DNA of 64,000 nt from Neotamlana nanhaiensis (GCF_000943555.1 NZ_JTDV01000001.1:744001-808000); one strand, 5' to 3'. Shown: positions 1 to 9,567, numbered from the stretch's first letter. Translations and numbers: made by a program. The notes: generated by a model not told the origin, from the letters alone.

Positions 1-1949
1 TTCATATCCATCATACCTTTCCACTTTCCGTTGGATAGACTGTTGTACTTTTCCGTTAACGACACGATATTTTCGTAGGCTTGGTGTGATAGCATTTTAT
101 ATTGCAATGCACTTTTTCTACCCTGTTCTGCGTATGCCATGGCCTTATCTCTATACAAAAACTTTTTGTTCATATTCGAGGCCGCTTCAACAGGGTAACT
201 TACCAATTGCACAAAAGGACTTTTTAGGTTTTCAGGCAATTGTGCCTCTATATCTTTAACCGCCTTTTCTAAGTTATTATAATCCGCAACGCGTTGCTCG
301 ATTTCATCACCGTTCGAAAATGGACTATAGTCTGTATTGTAAATAAGTGTTGTGGGTTCGGTTTGACTCCAGCCCATAAACTCGGGCTTGCGTCCGAATG
401 CCAGTTGATAATAATCTTCCTTAATTTGTGCAATGGATTTGCCATGGTCTTCACCAAAAATATTCTTAAAAAACTCTTCTTGATGCGTTTTTATATATTC
501 CGAATTTTCAAATTTTGAGGCATCATAGGCCATATCCAAAAATAATTGGGTGTTAAATTCGGCGGGTTTTATGTCCCCCACATTCAATATCCAAATGGTT
601 TTGTTGTTCAGTTGGTACGCTTTAATCATTTCTTCCCAAATCAAATACGGACTTGTAGTGCTTAACCACAGATAATCGTGCGGCCTGCCCCAATAAGAAG
701 CGTGATAATAAACGCCACCTCCGCCTGGGCGTTTCTGTTCTTCGGTGTTATTTAACGCTCTGATGTAACCGTAATTATCGTCGGTCCAAACCAGAGTGAT
801 ATCCTCGGGCACTTCCAGTCCGTTTTTATAAAAGTAGAGCACTTCCTTATAAACGGTAAAGGCTTGGGGCACCTCTTCTACCTTAGTGTTAACATGGGTT
901 TTTATCAAGTTTCTTTGGGCGCTCAAAATACCTTCGAGCAAATCAACTGCTTCATCTTTACTATTTATGCCCTCCATTCCGCTATCGTGAACACCGCGCA
1001 TACCCACAGTATAAATCGCATCAATATCTTTGGCTTCTTTTACGCGCTCTTCCCAATAATTTAAAACGGTAGCTTGGTTTGTTTTATAGTTGAACGCTCC
1101 GTGTTCGGTCTTGCTCCATTCGTCAACATTGTTTCGCAACATAGGCTCGGCATGTGATGTGCCTACTATAATGTCATAACGTTTTGCTGCTTGGGCATTT
1201 CCGGGATAATGGAAAAAAGCTTTGGTACTGGGGTGCATGGCTGGCCAAATGGTATTGGCGTTAAGGCGCAACAACAATTCGAATATTTTTGAATAGGTTT
1301 TTGGACCAATGTCATTGGTTTCTGGTTCGAATGTTTTGGCGGCCCATGGTTGCAGTCCCCAATCTTCATCGTTTAAAAAGATGCCCCGGTATTTTACCGA
1401 TGGCGATTTACTGAAAACATCGGGTTGATTCAAAACCAGCTCCTCACTTTTTTTAACGGGAACATCAGCCCACCAGTACCAAGGATTTACACCCATTTTT
1501 TTTGAAATGTTGAACACCCCGTAAGCTGTACCTCTGGGATTGGTTCCGGCAATAATGAAGGCTTTTTCAATTTTTCCATTGGGATTTGCTACGGTTTGGT
1601 AAGTATAGCTTTCCCATTGGTTTTTAAAATCTTCGGAAATTTGGCTATTCTTTAAAAATGTATTGACAAGCTTGGATTGGATTTCACCAATAACAATAAC
1701 GTTGCCGTTAACTTCATCGATACTGTTAACTACTTTAGGCCTATAGTTAGTGACCATAAAAATATCCTTGGCGAGCAGATTTGCGGCAATAGAATCTAAA
1801 TCACTGCCTTTTTCATCATATAATATGGTGGCTTGGTGCTCTGGGGTAATAATCTCAAAATTGTTTTCCGTTAACACTTTAGCACAGGACTGAAATAGCA
1901 AGAATACAGCTAGTGCCTTTAAGTTAATAATCGGGTATTTTCTTTTCAC
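1..1949 (-). CDS. GH115 alpha-glucuronidase, N-terminal part (cut by window edge)
   Basis: The reading frame opens with a GTG codon at 1949 and stays open to the window edge, so about 649 N-terminal residues are present and the C-terminus lies outside. The first residues (MKRKYPIINLKAL, then a hydrophobic stretch ending FQSC) look like a lipoprotein signal peptide. The protein matches the full GH115 at 13754-16711 along its length, including the SHAEPM, HEY and GKW segments. I confirmed the same frame near both ends and at two internal points. GH115 enzymes remove alpha-1,2-linked glucuronic acid or 4-O-methyl-glucuronic acid from glycan side chains, usually in the periplasm or at the cell surface. 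It is the last gene seen of a minus-strand run: GH-A-like hydrolase, SDR, UxuA, GH115. No ATG in frame suits a start as well as the GTG, which fits the signal peptide. Confidence 0.9.
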   Translation of the reverse strand, partial: MKRKYPIINLKALAVFLLFQSCAKVLTENNFEIITPEHQATILYDEKGSDLDSIAANLLAKDIFMVTNYRPKVVNSIDEVNGNVIVIGEIQSKLVNTFLKNSQISEDFKNQWESYTYQTVANPNGKIEKAFIIAGTNPRGTAYGVFNISKKMGVNPWYWWADVPVKKSEELVLNQPDVFSKSPSVKYRGIFLNDEDWGLQPWAAKTFEPETNDIGPKTYSKIFELLLRLNANTIWPAMHPSTKAFFHYPGNAQAAKRYDIIVGTSHAEPMLRNNVDEWSKTEHGAFNYKTNQATVLNYWEERVKEAKDIDAIYTVGMRGVHDSGMEGINSKDEAVDLLEGILSAQRNLIKTHVNTKVEEVPQAFTVYKEVLYFYKNGLEVPEDITLVWTDDNYGYIRALNNTEEQKRPGGGGVYYHASYWGRPHDYLWLSTTSPYLIWEEMIKAYQLNNKTIWILNVGDIKPAEFNTQLFLDMAYDASKFENSEYIKTHQEEFFKNIFGEDHGKSIAQIKEDYYQLAFGRKPEFMGWSQTEPTTLIYNTDYSPFSNGDEIEQRVADYNNLEKAVKDIEAQLPENLKSPFVQLVSYPVEAASNMNKKFLYRDKAMAYAEQGRKSALQYKMLSHQAYENIVSLTEKYNSLSNGKWKGMMDM

Positions 1950-2019
1950 TTATTTTTAGTTTTTAAATTGTTAAGCCCAAAAAACTAAGCCCTAATTTCA
2001 ATGAAATTTAATATAAATA

Positions 2020-3231
2020 TTATTTACTTACCATTAAGTATCTCATTCCTGATTCTAAACCAGAAAGTTCTGCAAGACCTTTAAGTCTGCCAATTAATGG
2101 ATATCCTGGGTTTGATTTCCTATTAAAATCATCAAGCATTTTATGCCCATGATCTGGCCTAATAGGTATGTTGTAATCTTCTCTACCCGTATTTTTTCTT
2201 CTTATTTGTTCTGCTATTATAACTTTCATTACAGATGCTAAGTTTACACTTTCATCTAAATGATCTGCTTCAAAAAAGTCGCCATTGTCTAATATTTTTG
2301 TACTTCTTAAATGAAGAAAATGAACCCTATCTGCATATTTTTCAAATATTTCAGGAAGCTTATTGTCTTTTCGAGCACCTAACGAACCGGTACAAAAGGT
2401 AATACCATTATTTAAAGAAGGACAAACTTTTGATAGCCACTCAAAATCATCTGCAGTACTAACAATACGGGGTAATCCTAATAATGGATACGGCGGATCG
2501 TCTGGATGAACTGCCAAATTAACGCCATATGCTTCAGCTGTAGGCACAACTTCATTTAAGAAATAAGCAAAATTTTCGCGAAGTTTATTCTTATCTATAC
2601 CATCATATTCCGCCAATAATTTTAGAAAAATCTTAATTGGCTCTTTTTCATCTTCTCCTACTGCGCCATCAATAAAAGATTGTGTAACCACAATAATATT
2701 GTAAGCAATGGCTTTTATGTCTTCTTTGGTTAATGCCTCAAATATAGCTTTAGCTGCAGCTATTTGGTTTGGTGTATAATCTTTTAGAGCATTTGGTCTT
2801 TCAAGTATATAGATATCGAATGCGGCAAATAAATCGGCCTCGAAATACATGGCTTCTGTACCGTTTTCAAGCGTATAATTTAAGCTTGTTCTCGCCCAAT
2901 CTAATACGGGCATAAAATTGTAGCATATGGTTTTTATGCCACATTTGCCTAAATTCTTAACACTCTCTTTATAATTTGAAATAATTTTATCGCGGCTTGG
3001 TTTTCCTTTTTTAATGTCTTCGTGCAATGGCAAACTCTCTACAACATCCCAAGTAAGGCCATGAGATTCGATATTGTTTTTGGTTTTTAAAATTTCTTCA
3101 ACTGACCATACTTCTCCGTTTGGTATATGGTGTAATGCAGTAACAATACCTTTAGCTCCTGTTTGTGCAATTTGCGCTAAACTTATTGGGTCTTTTTCAC
3201 CAAACCAACGTAATGTTTTTTTTAATTCCAT
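2020..3231 (-). CDS. uxuA: Mannonate dehydratase (first copy)
   Basis: This 403-residue protein is mannonate dehydratase (EC 4.2.1.8), a cytoplasmic metal-dependent TIM-barrel enzyme that dehydrates D-mannonate to 2-keto-3-deoxy-D-gluconate. Family hallmarks are visible: RWFG near the N-terminus, GEVWS at about residue 39, the HPDDPP motif at about 242, FCTGSLG at about 279, HFLHLRST at about 304 and RPDHGH at about 358. Length is normal for the family. It starts 12 bases after the stop of the SDR gene upstream, consistent with one operon that reduces fructuronate and then dehydrates mannonate. A second, clearly related but not identical UxuA lies at 31332-32516. Together with the GH115 genes it marks glucuronate as a main product of this island. 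Confidence 0.95.
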   Translation of the reverse strand: MELKKTLRWFGEKDPISLAQIAQTGAKGIVTALHHIPNGEVWSVEEILKTKNNIESHGLTWDVVESLPLHEDIKKGKPSRDKIISNYKESVKNLGKCGIKTICYNFMPVLDWARTSLNYTLENGTEAMYFEADLFAAFDIYILERPNALKDYTPNQIAAAKAIFEALTKEDIKAIAYNIIVVTQSFIDGAVGEDEKEPIKIFLKLLAEYDGIDKNKLRENFAYFLNEVVPTAEAYGVNLAVHPDDPPYPLLGLPRIVSTADDFEWLSKVCPSLNNGITFCTGSLGARKDNKLPEIFEKYADRVHFLHLRSTKILDNGDFFEADHLDESVNLASVMKVIIAEQIRRKNTGREDYNIPIRPDHGHKMLDDFNRKSNPGYPLIGRLKGLAELSGLESGMRYLMVSK

Positions 3232-3242
3232 ACTTATATTAT

Positions 3243-4061
3243 TTAAACGCCACTAAAAGAACTAAAACCGCCATCAATAGGAATGATTGTTCCTGTAATA
3301 AAACTTGCCGCATCAGAACATAAAAAATGTACCATACCATTTAACTCGTTAATATCTCCAAAACGTTTCATAGGTGTTCTAGCCAATACTTTTTTACTTC
3401 TTTCGGTGTACGAACCATCATCATTTATTAATACTTTTCTGTTTTGGTCGCCTATAAAAAACCCTGGTGAAATGGCATTAACCCGTACCTTTTCTCCAAA
3501 TTTTATACCCATTTCCATAGCTAACCATTTTGTAAATATATCAATACCACTTTTTGCGACAGAATACCCAGGAACTCTTGTTATTGCAGATAATGTAGCC
3601 ATTGAAGACACATTGATGATGCTTCCGCTTCCTTTGTTAGCCATGGCTTCACCAAACACTAAACATGGGTAAACAGTACCGTTTAAGTTAAGATTAGTTA
3701 CTTTTTCGAAGTCTTCAATTTTCATATCAAAAACTGTTTGTTCTTCGGTTAAAGTGGCTCCAGGTAAATTACCGCCAGCAGCATTAATTAAAACATCTAT
3801 ACTACCCCAAGTGTTAAGAATTTTATCTCTTGTAAGTTTCATTTCTTCTACATCTAAAACATTAGAAACAAAACCTATGGCTTTTCCTCCAATTTCTTCT
3901 AATTCTTTAACCCTATTATTTACATTTTCTTCTCGAATATCTAAAACAACTACCTTACAACCTGCTTTTATTAAGTGTTTTGAAATACTACCACCTAAAA
4001 CACCGCCGCCACCTGTTACAATAGCTACTTTTCCTGCTATGTTAAAAAAAATTTCGTTCAT
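3243..4061 (-). CDS. SDR-family D-mannonate oxidoreductase (fructuronate reductase)
   Basis: This 272-residue short-chain dehydrogenase has the classical nucleotide-binding motif TGGGGVLGG (residues 16-24), the NAAGG motif (93-97), the catalytic serine in VSSMA (about 152), and the YSVAK tyrosine/lysine pair (Y166, K170). SDR enzymes of this length encoded directly beside uxuA in Bacteroidetes are assigned as D-mannonate oxidoreductases, interconverting D-fructuronate and D-mannonate with NAD(P)H; the classical UxuB belongs to a different family. The substrate assignment rests on its position 12 bases upstream of uxuA. The fold and catalytic residues are seen directly. Another sugar alcohol or sugar-acid dehydrogenase role cannot be excluded. 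Confidence 0.85.
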   Translation of the reverse strand: MNEIFFNIAGKVAIVTGGGGVLGGSISKHLIKAGCKVVVLDIREENVNNRVKELEEIGGKAIGFVSNVLDVEEMKLTRDKILNTWGSIDVLINAAGGNLPGATLTEEQTVFDMKIEDFEKVTNLNLNGTVYPCLVFGEAMANKGSGSIINVSSMATLSAITRVPGYSVAKSGIDIFTKWLAMEMGIKFGEKVRVNAISPGFFIGDQNRKVLINDDGSYTERSKKVLARTPMKRFGDINELNGMVHFLCSDAASFITGTIIPIDGGFSSFSGV

Positions 4062-4126
4062 CTTTTTATATAATTTATGTTTTTTTAGTGAATTGGAATT
4101 GGAATACCTATTAACCCGATTACAAT

Positions 4127-6124
4127 CTATTTTTTTGTAATACGTTTTATTAAAACTTCTTCTTTATTAAAAATTTTAATTAAATACATTCCTGATGAAA
4201 AATTAGTAATATCTAATTCATTATTACTATTCAGTTTTTTATTAAATATTAGTCTACCCATGCTATCATATATTGACAAATGAGAATCTTTTAAATCAAC
4301 ATCATCAACTTTAATATTAATAATACCTGTACTCGGATTAGGATAAATTTTTAATTTACTATTGGAAACAATATCATTTACACCTGCAGTTGGCGAATTT
4401 CCTAAAAATGTTAAATCGAATCTATCAAATACTAAAAAGTTGCCAGTAGCATTTGGATTTTTACCAACAACTTCAAATTTTAAATTTAAGTCTTCGCTAC
4501 CTACTTCAATATTGCCAAAGTCGTTTTTATAATATTCAAATTGATTTTTATACAAATCTTCTGGTGCACAAGTAACTTTTCCATTAATGTATAACTGAAC
4601 AAATCCTCGATTTGGTGCGCCTTTAAGCAGTGCTGATAAGTTATAAATTCCTGGTCCTGGTGAAGGTATGGTATATTCAACAAAATCGCCAATAGCATTA
4701 GCTTCAAAAGCTGTTGATGCTCCTCCACTAGCTATTGATTCGCTAAATACATAATGAGGTGTGCCTGTAGTAAATGAACTTTTAACTGTAAGAGTTTCTG
4801 CTTCGAAAGATGTTGTTAAAGCATCATTAGTTGCTGGTGTTATATATATCGCAAATGAACTTTTAGGTATCATTTGCGGTAAATCTAAAGAAACGGAGTT
4901 ATTTGTTATTACATAATCATTTTTGATTACTACTTCAGGATTTGTTAGAACCATTTGATTTGTAATTTGCTCCACTCGTATGTTAACTTTGTCATTATAG
5001 GTTAAATATTCTGGTATGTTATCGAGTTGTAATGATACATCATGAGGCGTAAAGTAATTCCTAGTACCTATTAAAACAACCGATCTTTTCATAGTATCAT
5101 CGGTACTACCAACCGCATCGGAATTTAATCCATCAATAGTTACACCTATCTTTCTCCCTGTCATGTCTTTATATGCATTATAATTCCACCACAAACCTCT
5201 AGGCAAATTGGCATTGTCTCTATCGGCCATATCAGCTAAAGTTGCTATAAATTCCGGATCGCTACCAATGCGGGTCCAACAAGCATGTAAACCAAATTCA
5301 AAACCATGTTCCGTAGCCCTCTCCATTGAGGCCAAATAGTAAACATTCACACCTGGTATTGAAGTATTATCATTCGAGTATGTTGCACCTTGATATTCTG
5401 TAACCGCCATTGGCATAGGTGTAATTCCATTATTAAGCATCCATTGTTTTAACTCATTACAATGTGCTTCGACATCCAAAGGATCTTGGGATAATTCATG
5501 CCATGCAAGAATATCGGGCAAACAATTATTCTGCTTACAATATGTTAAAAATTCTTGCATAAAAACAAAATCATATGCATGATCCTCGGGTGCTTGTATT
5601 CTAGCTTGAGTATTAATAGACTTTACCGCTTTGTAAGCGACATCGTGTGCCAAAAAATATCTGTTTCTATTATTTGAACTGTTGCCCCATTGCAAACGTG
5701 GTTCATTCCATGTAATCCAAGAATAAATATCAAGGTTTTTAGTTTGGGCATCTTTATACACATCTTTACAGATGTTTTCCCATTTAGTAAAGTCACCATT
5801 ATCTCCTGGAAAATAGGAATCATTCGCTCTGTAGTAATATAATCCAATCATTAAGTTTGCGCCAGTGCTTTTAGCCCTATCATAAGTTTGCTGTTCAAAA
5901 TAGCTCGGCAAATTTGGATGGTAATCTGCTCCTCTAATAGCATTCACTGTAATACCATCAATCAAATACTGAGCGGGGTTATTAGCACTTATTCCGTGTA
6001 ACAAACCACTAGCTACTTGTTTTGATTCGCCTTTGTCTATAGCATAATCAATTGTAATGTTCGATAATGTTTGGGAATTACTTTCAAGACATAATAAAAG
6101 TGTAATGAAAAGAAATATTTTCAT
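4127..6124 (-). CDS. Secreted GH-A-clan-like glycoside hydrolase with CBM-like domain and T9SS tail
   Basis: I start this at the ATG at 6124, because the peptide MKIFLFITLLLCLESNSQ is a clear signal peptide; an upstream ATG at 6169 would add 15 non-signal residues. The mature protein (about 665 residues in all) has a TIM-barrel-like region with WNEP (typical acid/base Glu of clan GH-A) and VTEYQG (a candidate nucleophile). This resembles GH39/GH30-type exo-hydrolases, but I cannot assign a family. A beta-sandwich carbohydrate-binding-like domain follows (FEAETL to FDRFDLTFL), then a type IX secretion sorting domain beginning KIYPNPSTG and ending KRITKK. It should be exported across the outer membrane and possibly anchored on the surface. 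It is the first gene of the operon leading to the SDR, UxuA and GH115 genes, so its substrate probably contains glucuronate. Confidence 0.75.
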   Translation of the reverse strand: MKIFLFITLLLCLESNSQTLSNITIDYAIDKGESKQVASGLLHGISANNPAQYLIDGITVNAIRGADYHPNLPSYFEQQTYDRAKSTGANLMIGLYYYRANDSYFPGDNGDFTKWENICKDVYKDAQTKNLDIYSWITWNEPRLQWGNSSNNRNRYFLAHDVAYKAVKSINTQARIQAPEDHAYDFVFMQEFLTYCKQNNCLPDILAWHELSQDPLDVEAHCNELKQWMLNNGITPMPMAVTEYQGATYSNDNTSIPGVNVYYLASMERATEHGFEFGLHACWTRIGSDPEFIATLADMADRDNANLPRGLWWNYNAYKDMTGRKIGVTIDGLNSDAVGSTDDTMKRSVVLIGTRNYFTPHDVSLQLDNIPEYLTYNDKVNIRVEQITNQMVLTNPEVVIKNDYVITNNSVSLDLPQMIPKSSFAIYITPATNDALTTSFEAETLTVKSSFTTGTPHYVFSESIASGGASTAFEANAIGDFVEYTIPSPGPGIYNLSALLKGAPNRGFVQLYINGKVTCAPEDLYKNQFEYYKNDFGNIEVGSEDLNLKFEVVGKNPNATGNFLVFDRFDLTFLGNSPTAGVNDIVSNSKLKIYPNPSTGIINIKVDDVDLKDSHLSIYDSMGRLIFNKKLNSNNELDITNFSSGMYLIKIFNKEEVLIKRITKK

Positions 6125-6169
6125 AATTGGTTTTGGTTTAGTTGATATCGGTAAAATAACGGCTTGCAA

Positions 6170-6440
6170 CTATATATGAAGGGGTATAATATGACTTTAG
6201 GCAATACTTTTATTGACTTATTTTATAATATTAGAGGACACCCAACAAAATAAAATTACATTAAAGAATTTTAAGGATTTAAAACGTGTACAACGCTCCT
6301 CTACCGGTTAGTTGCCATTTACAATTACGGAGGCTTTTCCCGAATTAAGGATTACTATTCATTTATATGAGTAATTATCTTAAAGGAAAGCTCCATGTAA
6401 ATGACATTGCTAATCTAAGGGATAAGCAAGAGGGTAACAC
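6170..6440. other. Intergenic region upstream of the GH-A-like hydrolase
   Basis: About 270 bases without a recognisable gene. It should contain the promoter of the minus-strand operon starting at 6124, but I do not see a convincing TTTG-N19-TAnnTTTG pair. A 40-codon plus-strand frame from 6367 (starting MSNYLKGKLH) resembles nothing I recognise and is probably part of the decayed mobile DNA. Confidence 0.4.
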
Positions 6441-6990
6441 GCTGCGCGATGTTACGTTTTCATGTTCCTTCAGAACGGCAGCAAAATAAAGGACTTTGGA
6501 AGGCTGTACTTCTTTGTGCTTTGTTCCCAGTGTTTGTTTTTCAGAAAAAACCTTGGCAGCCCAATGAAATCGTTGATTTTTTCGTAAAAAATGGATTATC
6601 GATAGGATTTCACCGAAAACACTGCGCAGTATTAGCTCGATAAATCCATAGATTTCCCATCGCTCTTGGAGAAGATGTGCACGGCTTTTTTAATATTTCA
6701 AGTTCAAGTTCCTTTTCTCTAAGAGCTTTCCTCAGTCTTTTAAATTCTAAAGCATCACCGGGTATTAGTTTTTTTAGGCTTATGGGATGTGGTTGTTTTG
6801 GTTGCCCTACGCCATTTGTAGATCCTTTGGTCCTCTAATTTCGTGCGCTAACTCTTTTATATTCTCTCGCTGGTAGCCTAAGCGAACCGCCTGTTCCTTT
6901 AACTCGAGGCTGTAATATCATTTTTTCATGCTTCTAAGATATTTGTTTTGTAACATTCGGACTTAAATTTTATGTCCGAGTAAAAGTAGC
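6440..6990 (-). mobile_element. Decayed IS3-family insertion sequence remnant
   Basis: No intact gene lies between 6170 and 7144. On the minus strand from 6929 a relic of an IS3-type OrfA can be read: MKK, a stop, then YYSLELKEQAVRLGYQ, RENIKELAHEI and GPKDL, followed by several in-frame stops and a frameshift into KRLRKALREKELELEI-like sequence. Near 6610-6660 the start of OrfB (YGFIE, then NTAQCF after a frame change) is visible. A GC-containing inverted repeat (CGGAC/GTCCG) at about 6958-6980 may be one terminus. The other end was not found, so boundaries are approximate. The element is clearly non-functional and separates the uxuA/GH115 operon from the GH43 gene. Confidence 0.6.
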
Positions 6991-7102
6991 AACCCCAATT
7001 TTGTATGCTTACCGAAATTAGAACTATTTAATTGTCTGAAATTTTTATAAAATTATTGTTTTCGCATCGCGTTGGATAAGCCCAGGGAAATATAGAACCC
7101 AT

Positions 7103-7138
7103 GTAAAAAAATAGGGTTATAAACATTTTATAACCCTA
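7103..7138 (-). terminator. Rho-independent terminator after the GH43 gene
   Basis: A perfect 12-bp inverted repeat (TAGGGTTATAAA at 7112-7123 and its complement at 7127-7138) with a 3-base loop sits just past the GH43 stop codon. On the minus strand it is followed by a run of T (7105-7111), as expected for intrinsic termination. It ends the MFS-GH43 transcript. Confidence 0.9.
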
Positions 7139-7144
7139 GAAAAT

Positions 7145-8122
7145 TTATTTCGTGAAAACCACACCTTTAGGATTCACCTTTTTAATAGCTCCATTTTCAG
7201 CGAAGTTTAAGCTATCGATAGCCAATTCGCGAAAAAGCTCATCTTTATTATCGGTAATTCTATGATAGAGGATATATAATTGTCCGTTTTCTTCAAACAC
7301 CGAATGGTGTCCTGGACCGCGAGTCACTTTATCTGGTGTTGTAGATAGTACTGGGCTATTTTCACCTTCTTCAAAAGGGCCATAAGGCGAATTTGAAGTA
7401 GCATATCTTACTTTATAAGTTTCCGTAGTACATTTTCCATCAGAATACATTAAATAATAAACATCATTCTTTTTAACCATAAATGGCGCTTCAAAGTAAT
7501 TTGGAGGTGTAATATCTTTTATTTCAGCTTCATTAAACGATATCATATCATCCTTTAATTTCACAACGAAACAATGGCCGTTTACCCATTGCAAACCAGA
7601 GCCCCAGTATAAATACGCTTGTCCATCATCATCTATAAATGCTTCGGCATCAATCATATGATATTCTGGAAACATATTGCCTTTTATTAGTGGTGTATTA
7701 TCTTCTTTTGCATTTTTCCAAGGTCCAAGCGGATGGTCGCTCACGCCCGCCCAAACTTCACTTCCAACAGAAATATACATGTAAAACTTGCCATCTTTAC
7801 CTTGAATTACAGATGGCGCCCAAACTCTACTATCGTTTGATGTTGGACTAGTGCACAACGTTTTTGTAGGCCAATTTAAAGTCTTTGGTTCCCAGGTTTT
7901 AAAATCGGATGACTCAAAAACTGCTAAATCTTCACCTCCCCAAGGATCTTTGGTCGCATAAACATAAAACTTACCGTCGTATTTAACTATGGAAGGATCT
8001 GCAAAATCGCCTTCAATAACGGGGTTAGTAATCGCTACTTGGGTTTTCGTTTTTTGGTTACAGCTAAACGCGAGCAAACCTACTGCGAAAACCGTTAAAA
8101 TTTTTGAACCTACTCTAAACAT
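7145..8122 (-). CDS. GH43 glycosidase, lipoprotein
   Basis: The 325-residue protein begins with a lipoprotein signal peptide (LLAFSC, Cys21), so it is probably anchored in a membrane. The rest is one five-bladed beta-propeller of GH43 type. The three conserved acidic residues are in place: D42 in FADPS (general base), D158 in YHMIDAEAF (pKa modulator) and E211 in YFEAPF (general acid). GH43 members are mostly beta-xylosidases and alpha-L-arabinofuranosidases, with some galactosidases; the exact activity cannot be read from the sequence. It lies 18 bases after the MFS transporter gene and is followed by a terminator, so the two form a transporter-hydrolase pair on the edge of the main PUL. Confidence 0.9.
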   Translation of the reverse strand: MFRVGSKILTVFAVGLLAFSCNQKTKTQVAITNPVIEGDFADPSIVKYDGKFYVYATKDPWGGEDLAVFESSDFKTWEPKTLNWPTKTLCTSPTSNDSRVWAPSVIQGKDGKFYMYISVGSEVWAGVSDHPLGPWKNAKEDNTPLIKGNMFPEYHMIDAEAFIDDDGQAYLYWGSGLQWVNGHCFVVKLKDDMISFNEAEIKDITPPNYFEAPFMVKKNDVYYLMYSDGKCTTETYKVRYATSNSPYGPFEEGENSPVLSTTPDKVTRGPGHHSVFEENGQLYILYHRITDNKDELFRELAIDSLNFAENGAIKKVNPKGVVFTK

Positions 8123-8140
8123 ATTGAAATTTATTATTAA

Positions 8141-9445
8141 TTACTTCGATTTTTTATAAACGCTTAAGCCGTAAAACAGAATGTAAACAAAGCATAACAA
8201 TGGCAAAACAAACGAAAAGTTAATCTCTGAAACTCCCATTATTTTTATATCGTTTACACCAACGCCACCAAGATCTATAATTAAACCTTGTAATTTTGGC
8301 ATTAAAGCACCACCAACAATAGCCATAATTAAACCTGCTGATCCTACTTTTGATTGTTCTTCGGTTAAATCACCTAAAGCGATACCATAAATTGTTGGAA
8401 ACATAATGGACATAAAAAACGACACGGACACTAAAGCATACAGTCCGAAAATACCCTTTATAAAAATTGTTAGTAAAATACATAGCGCCCCAAAAATTGC
8501 AAAACGCATCAGTAATTTTCCTGAATTTATAAAACGTAACAAATACGTACCCAAAGCTCTACCAATTGTAAACAGAACAAAAGCCCCCATTTGGTAATAA
8601 CCTGCTGTAACACTATCAAGACCAATAGCTTCGGCGTATTGATAAATATAAGTCCAACACATAATTAAACAGCCCATGTGGGTTATTTGCGCTAAAACTC
8701 CATATTTATACTTGTTGTTTTTAAACAACTGTTTAAACGTATTTTTAAGACTTGGCATAGCATCTTCGTCTTTTGCTTGAGGCATTTTACAAACCAAGAA
8801 CAAGAAGAATACCCCAATTAAAACAAGACCAAGGATTACATACGGATTTTTTATAACCAATAAATCTGAAGTCTTTACTAGAGTTTTTGATGCTTCATCA
8901 AGCACACTAAAATCCTCAATATCATCAGACTGTAAATTCTTTAAAACGAATTGTTGAGCAACCAATAAACCTAGAATTAATCCTAATGGATTGAACGCCT
9001 GAGCTAAATTTAAACGTTGTGTTGCCGTAGCTTTATCGCCCATAGCCAACGCATAAGGATTTGCAGCGGTTTCTAAAAAGGCCAAACCAAAAGTTAAAAT
9101 GTATAGTCCTAAGCAGAAAAACCAAAATTGCTCTGTTATTGCCGCAGGATAAAACAGTAAGGCTCCTGTTGCATAAAGCGCCAAACCTATTAAAATACCA
9201 ACTTTATACGAGTACTTACGCATAAACATGGCTGCTGGTAATGCCATACAAAAATACCCGCCATAAAACGCCATTTGTACCCATGCCGCTTGCGAGTTTG
9301 ATAATTCTAATACTTTTTTAAATGCTTGCACCATAGGATCGGTTACAGCATTTGCAAATCCCCATAACGCAAACAAAGAGGTTACCAAAATAAAAGGTAT
9401 TAACATATGCTTTGGCACTACAGGTATTTTAGATGTGTTTTTCAT
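8141..9445 (-). CDS. FucP-like MFS sugar transporter
   Basis: This 434-residue protein has twelve hydrophobic segments and belongs to the major facilitator group related to the L-fucose:proton symporter FucP. Family marks include FALWGFANAVTDPM near the N-terminus, FLETAANPYA at about residue 130 and NLAQAFNPLG at about 155. It would import a monosaccharide released in the periplasm into the cytoplasm. The FucP-like group covers fucose, glucose, galactose and other sugars, so the substrate is not certain; a pentose or neutral hexose from the GH43/GH2/GH92 enzymes is plausible. A degenerate copy of the TCCAT-N16 repeat found at susC lies upstream (9510-9535), suggesting common regulation. Confidence 0.88.
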   Translation of the reverse strand: MKNTSKIPVVPKHMLIPFILVTSLFALWGFANAVTDPMVQAFKKVLELSNSQAAWVQMAFYGGYFCMALPAAMFMRKYSYKVGILIGLALYATGALLFYPAAITEQFWFFCLGLYILTFGLAFLETAANPYALAMGDKATATQRLNLAQAFNPLGLILGLLVAQQFVLKNLQSDDIEDFSVLDEASKTLVKTSDLLVIKNPYVILGLVLIGVFFLFLVCKMPQAKDEDAMPSLKNTFKQLFKNNKYKYGVLAQITHMGCLIMCWTYIYQYAEAIGLDSVTAGYYQMGAFVLFTIGRALGTYLLRFINSGKLLMRFAIFGALCILLTIFIKGIFGLYALVSVSFFMSIMFPTIYGIALGDLTEEQSKVGSAGLIMAIVGGALMPKLQGLIIDLGGVGVNDIKIMGVSEINFSFVLPLLCFVYILFYGLSVYKKSK

Positions 9446-9509
9446 TTATGATTTTATAAAAAATGTGGTTTTAATTCTTGTAAAGATGAAAAATTATGAG
9501 CTAAAAAAT

Positions 9510-9535
9510 AGAGATATTTTAATCAAAAATATGGA
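9510..9535 (-). promoter_or_regulatory. Putative HTCS operator upstream of the MFS transporter (degenerate)
   Basis: On the minus strand TCCAT (9531-9535) is followed by ATTTTTGA, and 16 bases on by TCTCT (9510-9514). This matches the arrangement TCCAT-GTTTTTGAA-TCCAT seen twice between susC and uxuA at 31 kb, with a weaker second half. It lies about 65-90 bases upstream of the MFS start codon. The operator role is inferred from recurrence. Confidence 0.45.
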
Positions 9536-9567
9536 CAAATACACAACCAGCAGGCAATCAATAGGTT

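Noticed and set aside
1-1949. The GH115 copy at the window start might be a pseudogene, since it is not seen as a complete gene.
   Set aside because: The frame near position 3-50 (NGKW segment) and that at the GTG start are the same, and internal checks around 600 and 1200 are in frame. It is only cut by the window edge.
6449-6643. A 64-codon plus-strand frame as a real gene.
   Set aside because: It runs antisense to the OrfB relic of the IS3 element and its sequence resembles no family I know.
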